Source: Kribbella antiqua (GTDB lineage Bacteria > Actinomycetota > Actinomycetes > Propionibacteriales > Kribbellaceae). From it: a stretch of DNA of 64,000 nucleotides. Positions 58,133 through 64,000 of this stretch are shown one piece after another. The stretch's first letter is position 1. Each line of letters begins with the position of its first letter. A program made the position numbers and the translations under genes. The notes under the pieces are model-generated. The model worked only from the letters and a program-made list of their open reading frames with translations. It had not been told where the DNA came from and made no database searches. The stretch is from contig NZ_SLWR01000001.1 of NCBI RefSeq assembly GCF_004345665.1, positions 62,001-126,000 of the forward strand, in the 5' to 3' direction.

Positions 58133-58954
58133 TCAGCTCGGCATGGGTGCCGCTCCGGCCGGCTCGAAGCTCGCGAGCATCTCCTCCAGGGCACGCTGAT
58201 TCGGTCCGACGAACGGATCCGCCTGCGGCGCCGTCTCCAGCAGATCCAGGAACTGCGTCGTGTGTCCTGGTGCCGGAGGCAAATGGGTGCTGAGAATGAC
58301 CTCCGGATCCATCTCCCTGAGCGGCTGCACGGTACGCCGGAACGCTTCCTGGTCGACGTTGTGCACCCACGGGCTGTCGAGAGTTGCCCACAGCAGCTGG
58401 CCGCCGCGCAGCGCGTCCCGCGGAGCGTCGCTGGCGTCGCCGCAATCGGCCAGTTCCGCCGTCGGCATCGGTGCGCCGAAACAGTCGGAGCTGAAGCACG
58501 CCCGCGACCGGTCGTCGTAGAACCCGACTGTCGCTGGGCTGTCGTACAACGGCGGCCGGAAGGCAGTCAGCGTCCGGTCGCCCAGCGCGAGCGTCTCGCC
58601 GGGATTCAGCAGATAGAGCCGGTCCATCGGCAGTGGCCGCTCGGTCGACATGATCCCGGCGCCGATGAAGGTCGTGATCAGGCGCGCCTGCGGTGCCGCC
58701 TCCAGTAGATCGAACAGCGAGCCGGTGTGGTCGCGGTCCGGGTGGGTCAGCCAGATCCACCGGACATCCTTTGGGTCGACCACCGTGCCGAGTGCATCCA
58801 TGAAGCCCCGGTCCGGCAGGCTCAACCCGGTGTCGACCACCAACGGCTCGGCTCCAAGCAGTACGAACGCGTTCACGGGCAGGAAGCCGATACCCGGCAC
58901 CGGCAGTTGGTCACTCAGCACGCTGATGTCAGCGCCGACACGGTTGATTCGCAT
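58133..58954 (-). CDS. MBL-fold metallo-hydrolase (flavodiiron-like)
   Basis: 273 residues from ATG 58952-58954 with AGGGGGAA upstream. Metal-binding HPDRDHTGS (HxxxDH), SSDCFGAPM and STHLPPAPG. The HxHxDH pattern of true metallo-beta-lactamases is modified to THPDRDHTG (His in place of first His pair is Pro), as in flavodiiron/oxidoreductase-like MBL proteins. Substrate unknown. The 59-60 kb amidase starts divergently. Confidence 0.85.
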   Translation of the reverse strand: MRINRVGADISVLSDQLPVPGIGFLPVNAFVLLGAEPLVVDTGLSLPDRGFMDALGTVVDPKDVRWIWLTHPDRDHTGSLFDLLEAAPQARLITTFIGAGIMSTERPLPMDRLYLLNPGETLALGDRTLTAFRPPLYDSPATVGFYDDRSRACFSSDCFGAPMPTAELADCGDASDAPRDALRGGQLLWATLDSPWVHNVDQEAFRRTVQPLREMDPEVILSTHLPPAPGHTTQFLDLLETAPQADPFVGPNQRALEEMLASFEPAGAAPMPS

Positions 58955-59148
58955 GATGATTCCCCCTTGCAGTCCCGCCGTCACCCACGGCAAGAAGACC
59001 GAATCCAGCCTTCTTCGGACTGTCCGCCGCCCTCTCCACGGTGTCAAGAATTCGGCGCCGACATCCGCTGTTCACAGCTCTTCACGGCGGCGAAACGACC
59101 GGCCGGTATACAGGCGACACGATCCAGTTGGCCTGTGAGGAGATGCCG

Positions 59149-60462
59149 ATGGCAACGATTGGTGAGTACGCCGCCTCCCTCCTGCGCTCCGGCCTCGGCC
59201 GCCGCGACTTCCTTCGTGCGACCGCCGCCGTCGGCGGAGTTGCCGTTTCCGCGAGTACGTCGGGACCGGCGCAGGCCGCCGTACCTCGAGAGATCCTCCA
59301 ACCGGGCAAGGGACCGATTCACGGCAAGCACTATCTGAAGTCGACGCCGGACCAGGTGCGCTGGGGATATGTGCCGTCGCTGGACAGTGAGCCAGTCCTG
59401 CGGGTGCGCTCGGGAGACACCGTCACCGTCGACACCGTCTCGCACGAGGGCATCCTGGAGGACCAGGGCCGCGACCCGGTCGAGTACTTCGCCAAGCACG
59501 GCGTCGGGAAATCGTCGGTGCTGGCCGACGCCGCCGCGATCGCCCGCGACTACGACCGGACCACGCGGAACTTCGACGTCGACGGGCCGCACGTCGTCAC
59601 CGGCCCGATCTTCGTCGGTGAAGCGAAGCCGGGCGACGTCCTCAAGGTCGAGATGCTGTCGATGCTCCCGCGCGTGCCGTACGGCGTGGTGTCGAGCCGG
59701 CACGGCAAGGGCGCACTCCCCCGGCTCGCCGGCGGCGCTGTCCCGGCCGGGATCACGCTCGAGGAGATCATGCCGCCTCCTGCGACGGACGGCCGGGCGA
59801 CCGGCGATCCGACGAAGTACGGCAACGTCTCCGTGTTCACCCCGATCCGCGGCGGGCGTGGCGTGATGTCCGATGGCAGGGTGACGTTCCCGCTCGACCC
59901 GTTCATGGGGCTGATGGGGGTCGCGTTCGCGAGCTCGGCGGCGCTGACGGCGCCGGAGCTGAACTCGATCCCGCCGACCCTCGGCGGCGGCAACATCGAC
60001 ATCAACCTGCTGGGTGTCCGGTCCACCTTCTATCTACCGGTGTTCGCCGACGGAGCGCTGTTCCACGTCGGCGACCCGCACTTCGCGATGGGCAACGGCG
60101 AGGTAGCACTGACCGCCCTGGAGGGATCGCTGCGCGCGACCTTCCGCCTCACCGTCTGCAAGAAGGGCTCGGGCGACGCCCCGTCGGTCGCGTTCGGCTA
60201 CCCGTTCGCCGAGACCTCCGAGGCATGGGTCCCGATCGGCCTCTCCGACCCCGACGGCAGCCAGAACGGCCAAGGCAACGACCTCAACATCGCCATGCGC
60301 CGAGCCGTAGTCAACGCCCTCGACTTCCTCGAAACCGACCAGGGCCTAGACCGCGCCACGGCGTACGCCTACCTATCCGCCGCCACCGACTTCATGGTCT
60401 CCCAGGTAGTCGACCGCACCACCGGCGTCCACGCCGTAATCCGAAAGTCCGACTTCGGCTAA
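59149..60462 (+). CDS. Tat-exported acetamidase/formamidase-family protein
   Basis: 437 residues from ATG 59149 with GAGGAG six bases upstream. Tat signal GRRDFLRATAAVGG with hydrophobic core and AQAAVPRE cleavage region. The FmdA/AmdA domain follows: LRVRSGDTVTVDTVSHEGIL, GPIFVGEAKPGDVLKVEMLS, DGALFHVGDPHFAMGNGEVA and TAYAYLSAATDFMVSQVVDR. A secreted amidase would act on extracellular amides; activity unknown. The cytosolic family member is at 28999. Confidence 0.88.
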   Translation: MATIGEYAASLLRSGLGRRDFLRATAAVGGVAVSASTSGPAQAAVPREILQPGKGPIHGKHYLKSTPDQVRWGYVPSLDSEPVLRVRSGDTVTVDTVSHEGILEDQGRDPVEYFAKHGVGKSSVLADAAAIARDYDRTTRNFDVDGPHVVTGPIFVGEAKPGDVLKVEMLSMLPRVPYGVVSSRHGKGALPRLAGGAVPAGITLEEIMPPPATDGRATGDPTKYGNVSVFTPIRGGRGVMSDGRVTFPLDPFMGLMGVAFASSAALTAPELNSIPPTLGGGNIDINLLGVRSTFYLPVFADGALFHVGDPHFAMGNGEVALTALEGSLRATFRLTVCKKGSGDAPSVAFGYPFAETSEAWVPIGLSDPDGSQNGQGNDLNIAMRRAVVNALDFLETDQGLDRATAYAYLSAATDFMVSQVVDRTTGVHAVIRKSDFG

Positions 60463-61420
60463 CCGGCTGATGAGCGGGATGCCACCCCGCTCCATTGCGG
60501 CCGGGTCACCGCGACAGCCGGGGTTTCGCAGCGCCACCGAGCCGAGGACCGGGTTCCGGCACGCGGCCAGGACCAGCACGCGGCCTCGGCGAGAGGTCCG
60601 GTTGCCTCAGGCAACGGGTGGTCCGGTATCCGGGCAGATCACCGGCAGCGGCCGCAACCTGAGACACCAAACCGGGACCTGGAACACGTTGTTGCAGGTC
60701 CCAGGCCCCCACTTCCTGTCCCCACCCCAGCCGAGCCACCCGGATCCGGCCCGGGAATCCCACCATCCGGACGAAACCGGCCACACTCCGGGCAACCCAC
60801 CCATTCACCGAGCCCGGATAGCGGGTTGTTTCACCGCTAGCGTCAAACAACCGGCCAGCCATCACATAACCCGCTATCGAGCCGGGCCAGTCACCCAAAA
60901 CCAGGCCCGGCAGCCCAACACCAGCCCGCCAATCACCTCAAGAGCCGAAACCGCCCGGGCAACCACCTCAACCCCCCGAACCCCGTCCGGCCCGCAACCA
61001 TCCCCCCTTGGTTTCGGCACCGGATCCACCCCGGCACGTGACCACTCCGGTGAGCTGCTCCGGGATAGCTGCCTCCTTCCCTGGTCCGGGTGGTGGGAGT
61101 CAAGAGGCGAGCTTGCTCGCTCCCGCAGGGACGCCGACGAAGGAGGCGCTCTTGACTCCCACCAGCCGGACTAGCACACTCGAGCAGCCCGGAGCCGCGC
61201 CCCCACATCCACCCCGAACTTCCCGGAGCCGCGCCCCCACATCAACCCCCGCCGTAACACGGCCGCGCAATGCATCCACCTCACCATCCGGCCGGAGCCC
61301 CTGTTACCCCCGCATCCACCTCGCACCAGCCCGGGCCGCGCCCCGGCAGCGAACTCACGCCAGCCCTGAGCGCCGCACAAGTCGTCGCAACCCAACGACG
61401 CGACCCCGCTGGAAGGCCAG
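60463..61420. other. About 960-base C-rich noncoding tract
   Basis: No convincing gene: a 234-codon plus-strand frame (60470-61174) and a 130-codon minus-strand frame lack family motifs and read Pro/Thr/Arg-rich sequence typical of C-rich DNA. The plus strand is strongly C over G (60901-61020 has 61 C and 23 G). It holds inverted repeats: GGGACCTG with CAGGTCCC (about 60671-60701), ATAGCGGGTT with AACCCGCTAT (about 60820-60881) and the 15-bp pair at 61092-61163. Short direct copies of a 17-base stretch (GGAGCCGCGCCCCCACA) occur near 61190 and 61225. A C-rich, G-poor transcript end fits a Rho-dependent terminator; a minus-strand RNA is the alternative. Confidence 0.6.
61092..61163. repeat. Large inverted repeat with nested hairpin
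   Basis: GGTGGGAGTCAAGAG (61092-61106) and CTCTTGACTCCCACC (61149-61163) are perfect 15-bp arms around 42 bases. Inside lies GCGAGC-TT-GCTCGC (61107-61120), so the transcript could form a two-stem structure. It sits in the noncoding tract. Confidence 0.7.
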
Positions 61421-62182
61421 CTAGTCGCGTTCCACCACGGTGAGGGTCCAGCCGGTGCTGGTGCGGTCGAGTTCGGCGTTCCAGCGGTCGGAGATCAGCT
61501 TGTGCAGAGAATTCGGGGTGCCGGGGTCTTTGCCGGATTCGAGGAGGTGGCGGGCTACGAGGCCGCGGGTGTGCTTGGCGTTGTGGGAGACGACGGAGCG
61601 TACGCCGTCGCGTTCGCGGACGACGTTCACCGACACCCACTTCGCGGCCTGGTCGCCGGTGGGGCGCCAGGCGGCGACATAGGTGGATGACCGGCAGTCA
61701 ACGATCACACCCTCGGCCGCCGACAGTACGGGGGTCAGCGGGTCCCGCCACACCGACGCCAGCGGCCCGAGCCCGGGCAGCGTCGTACCCATCGAGAGCC
61801 GGTACGGCGGTACGCGGTCGGCCATTCGCAACGCGCCCCAGGCGGCGGAGATGACGAGCAGGCGGTTCCCGGCCCGGCGCTTGCTGCCGGCGGACAACGT
61901 GGAGTAGCCGAGGGCGTCGTACAGGACCCCGGAGTACAGCTCCGACACCGGCACGGCCGGCTCGGTCCGCCACCGGGTGTTGCGGTCGACATCACCTTGC
62001 AGCGAAGCGCCCACGTTCAGTACGTCGTACGCGTCGGAGGAGGCGGACACCTTCGCCAACGTCTCGAGCACCTGCTCGCGGACCGGAGTGAGCTCCGGGA
62101 ACGACAGGGACGAGTGGTCAACGGCGCGACCGCGGGACCGTCCGGTCTTGCCTTCCGAGGGTGGCAGGAGGATGAGTGTCAC
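61421..62182 (-). CDS. yaaA: YaaA-family peroxide-stress protein
   Basis: 253 residues from GTG 62180-62182. Starts LILLPPSEGKTGRSRG and contains YSGVLYDALGYSTLSAG, ISAAWGALRMADRVPPYRLS and VVSHNAKHTRGLVARHLLES, the conserved YaaA/DUF328 series. Members bind nucleic acid and reduce intracellular iron damage under peroxide. Overlaps the aldo/keto reductase stop as GTGA, so cotranscribed. Confidence 0.88.
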   Translation of the reverse strand: MTLILLPPSEGKTGRSRGRAVDHSSLSFPELTPVREQVLETLAKVSASSDAYDVLNVGASLQGDVDRNTRWRTEPAVPVSELYSGVLYDALGYSTLSAGSKRRAGNRLLVISAAWGALRMADRVPPYRLSMGTTLPGLGPLASVWRDPLTPVLSAAEGVIVDCRSSTYVAAWRPTGDQAAKWVSVNVVRERDGVRSVVSHNAKHTRGLVARHLLESGKDPGTPNSLHKLISDRWNAELDRTSTGWTLTVVERD

Positions 62183-63123
62183 GTGAGCTCGTCCAGGGTG
62201 GCCAGGTCGGAAGGGCTTGGGTCCCAGAGGCCGGCCGCGACGTTTTGCGCGATCTGCTCGGGCTTCGTCGCGCCGGCGATGACCGACGCGACCGCGGGTT
62301 GCGCGGCCAGACCGCCGATGGCGACGTCGATCATGGTCAGGTCCCGCTCGGCCGCGAAGGTCTCGAGCGCCTCGATCTTGTCGAAGTCCGCCCGCGCCAG
62401 CCGCTCGGGCTGGGTCGCCAGCCGGGAACCCTCGGGCGCTGCCTCGCCACGCTTGTACTTGCCGGTCAGCAGGCCGGAGGCGAGTGGGAAGAACGGCAGG
62501 ATGCCGATGCCGAGGTGCTCACAGGCCGGGACCAGTTCGTCCTCTACGTCGCGCTCGAGCAGGGAGTACTGGTTCTGCGCGCTGATGAAGTGCTCCAGGC
62601 CGGCGGTCTTCGCGACCCAGTCGGCGTCGACCACCTGCCAGCCGGCGAACTGGGAGCTGCCGATGTACCGGACCTTGCCCTCAGCAACCAATTCGGAGAG
62701 CGCGGCCAGCGTCTCTTCGATCGGGGTGACCGGGTCCGGGAAGTGGAGCTGGTAGAGGTCGATCCAATCGGTGCCGAGCCGCTGCAGGCTCGACTCGACG
62801 GCCTTGCGGATGTACCGGCGGGAGCCGCGGACACCCCAGTCCGGCCCGTTCACGCCCTGCATGTCGCCGCCGAACTTGGTCGCGATCACCACCTCGTCGC
62901 GACGGCTGCCGAGCGCCTTACCGAGCAATTCCTCGCTGAAACCGTGCTCACCGCGATAGATGTCCGCGGTGTCGAACAGCGTGATCCCGGCGTCAACCGC
63001 GGCGTTCACCACCGCCTCCGTCCGGCCCGCGTCCAGCCGCCGGCCGAAGTTGTTGCAGCCCAGCCCCACCACGCTCACCGTGAGGCCCGAGTCACCCAGC
63101 TGCCGGTACTCCATATCCGTCAT
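62179..63123 (-). CDS. Aldo/keto reductase
   Basis: 314 residues. TIM barrel with catalytic tetrad in FDTADIYRGEHGFSEELLG (Asp, Tyr), VIATKFGGDMQ (Lys) and LYQLHFPDP (His); NADPH-binding end GSSQFAGWQVV and VIAGATKPEQIAQN. NNFGRRLD near the start is the usual subgroup pattern. Substrate unknown. An ATG nine bases downstream (63114) is an alternative start. Divergent from the aminopeptidase gene across 34 bases. Confidence 0.9.
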   Translation of the reverse strand: MTDMEYRQLGDSGLTVSVVGLGCNNFGRRLDAGRTEAVVNAAVDAGITLFDTADIYRGEHGFSEELLGKALGSRRDEVVIATKFGGDMQGVNGPDWGVRGSRRYIRKAVESSLQRLGTDWIDLYQLHFPDPVTPIEETLAALSELVAEGKVRYIGSSQFAGWQVVDADWVAKTAGLEHFISAQNQYSLLERDVEDELVPACEHLGIGILPFFPLASGLLTGKYKRGEAAPEGSRLATQPERLARADFDKIEALETFAAERDLTMIDVAIGGLAAQPAVASVIAGATKPEQIAQNVAAGLWDPSPSDLATLDELT

Positions 63124-63157
63124 GTGCTCAGCCTAATGACGGCATAGAGTTGCCAGC

Positions 63158-64000
63158 ATGCCGAGTCTCACCGTCGATGGCGCCCGTACCCGGGCCGCCG
63201 CGCTCTCCGTCCAGTCCTACGACGTCGACCTCGACCTGACCCAGGGCGAGCGGACGTTCGGATCCACCACCACGATCCGGTTCACCGCGTCCAGTACGAC
63301 GACCTGGCTCGACGTGAAACCGGACGAACTGATCTCCGTGACGCTGAACGGGACGCCCGTCGACGTCGCCGGACTCAACGACGGACGGCTCGAGCTGGCC
63401 GGCCTGCAGTCGGACAACGAACTGGTCGTGGTCGCGACGATGGCTTACTCCCACGACGGTGAGGGCCTGCACCGATCCGTCGACGCCGCCGACGGACTCG
63501 TCTACACCTACGCGATGTCGTTCCTCGACGCCGGGCCGCGGATCTTCGCGTGCTTCGACCAGCCCGACCTCAAGGCGCCGTACCGGATGAAGGTGACCGC
63601 GCCGCCGGAGTGGCTGGTGCTAGGTAATGGTGCCGCGACTCAGGTCGAGCCGGGCCGGTGGGAGCTGGCCGAGACGCCGCCGCTGTCGACGTACTTCGTC
63701 ACCGTCGTGGCCGGGCCGTATCACCAGCTCACCGACGAGCACGACGGGATCGCGCTGAGCGTGGTGTCGCGGCAGTCGCTCAAGGAGGCGCTGGACCGCG
63801 AGGCCGAGGACATCTTCACGGTCAGCAAGCAGTCGTTCGACGAGTACCACCGGATGTTCGGCTATCGGTACCCGTTCGGCGAGTACCACCAGGCGTTCGT
63901 GCCGGAGTTCAACGCCGGCGCGATGGAGAACCCGGGCTGCGTGACCTTCCGCGACCCGCTCGTGTTCCGCTCGGCGGCCACTGACAGCGAACGCAGCACC
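63158..64000 (+). CDS. pepN: Aminopeptidase N (M1 family), 5' part
   Basis: 281 codons visible; the gene continues past the window. The N-terminal beta domain reads LSVQSYDVDLDLTQGERTFG, FRLTASSTT-like strands and FACFDQPDLKAPYRMKVTAP (about residues 125-150). Near residue 257 NAGAMENPG is the M1 GAMEN exopeptidase signature. The HExxH zinc motif would lie about 30 residues beyond base 64000. Broad-specificity N-terminal amino-acid removal in the cytosol. Confidence 0.93.
   Translation, partial: MPSLTVDGARTRAAALSVQSYDVDLDLTQGERTFGSTTTIRFTASSTTTWLDVKPDELISVTLNGTPVDVAGLNDGRLELAGLQSDNELVVVATMAYSHDGEGLHRSVDAADGLVYTYAMSFLDAGPRIFACFDQPDLKAPYRMKVTAPPEWLVLGNGAATQVEPGRWELAETPPLSTYFVTVVAGPYHQLTDEHDGIALSVVSRQSLKEALDREAEDIFTVSKQSFDEYHRMFGYRYPFGEYHQAFVPEFNAGAMENPGCVTFRDPLVFRSAATDSERST

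Noticed and set aside
60470..61174. 234-codon frame in the noncoding tract
   Set aside because: Low-complexity Pro/Thr/Arg/Ser composition follows from C-rich DNA; no family motif, no ribosome site, and it runs through inverted repeats.
1..64000. tRNA, rRNA and CRISPR search by eye
   Set aside because: No cloverleaf with the usual TTCGA loop, no rRNA-like sequence and no regularly spaced repeats were found. The dyad repeats at 27-31 kb are far too widely spaced for CRISPR.

Overview
The window is high-G+C actinobacterial chromosome. Supporting this are strong G/C preference at third codon positions, frequent GTG starts, F420-type LLM oxidoreductases, many WYL-type regulators, an actinomycete-type HelR/rifamycin locus and ECF sigma factors. 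Base composition and gene repertoire fit Propionibacteriales (Kribbella-like), but that placement is inference. No rRNA, tRNA or CRISPR array was seen.

1-8.2 kb: a WYL regulator (running off the left edge) divergent from a VOC protein across a 23-bp dyad; a membrane/coiled-coil gene pair; a secreted two-repeat protein; a frameshifted cupin; a PNPOx-like protein; then an apparent rifamycin-resistance operon (macrolide-type glycosyltransferase plus HelR) behind a palindrome matching the rifamycin-associated element (RAE). 8.2-14.1 kb: two internally deleted pseudogenes, a DGPF/YCII protein, a double-VOC protein, a two-component system, a lone receiver and a hybrid PAS kinase. 14.2-19.6 kb: three exported proteins with a TasA/SipW-type AYW/AFW N-terminus (the last with LamG-like repeats), a membrane-anchored beta-propeller-like protein and its SigE-type ECF sigma factor.

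19.7-27 kb: housekeeping-accessory genes (DUF3626, NUDIX, two GNATs, Asp-nucleophile alpha/beta hydrolase, EVE, DHFR-like, AraC, LLM oxidoreductase, DinB). 27.0-36.5 kb: a disturbed accessory zone with four copies of a dyad repeat, two decayed tyrosine-recombinase-like genes, cargo genes (secreted protein with frameshift, hypothetical, acetamidase), two methyltransferases, an AT-rich HAD gene that looks transferred, a GNAT remnant, an ECF42-type sigma factor with its DGPF partner, and a flavodoxin lipoprotein ruin.

36.5-64 kb: mostly intact genes: chloramphenicol-phosphotransferase-like kinase, HAD hydrolase, secreted pectate lyase under two LacI-type palindromes, isochorismatase-like hydrolase, WYL/DUF1905 pair, DinB, a frameshifted WYL regulator, deaminase/LLM pair, Lrp regulator, epimerase, OsmC, SDR, propionyl/acetyl-CoA synthetase, threonine dehydratase-like enzyme, rhomboid protease, Cmx-like exporter, APC permease, DUF389 protein, LuxR-type regulator, secreted HNH nuclease, MBL-fold protein, Tat-exported acetamidase-like protein, a roughly 960-base C-rich noncoding tract, YaaA, aldo/keto reductase and the start of aminopeptidase N.

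Themes: intrinsic drug defence (HelR, glycosyltransferase, CPT-like kinase, Cmx-like exporter), many one-gene regulatory pairs with visible operators, and an unusually high density of recently broken genes.
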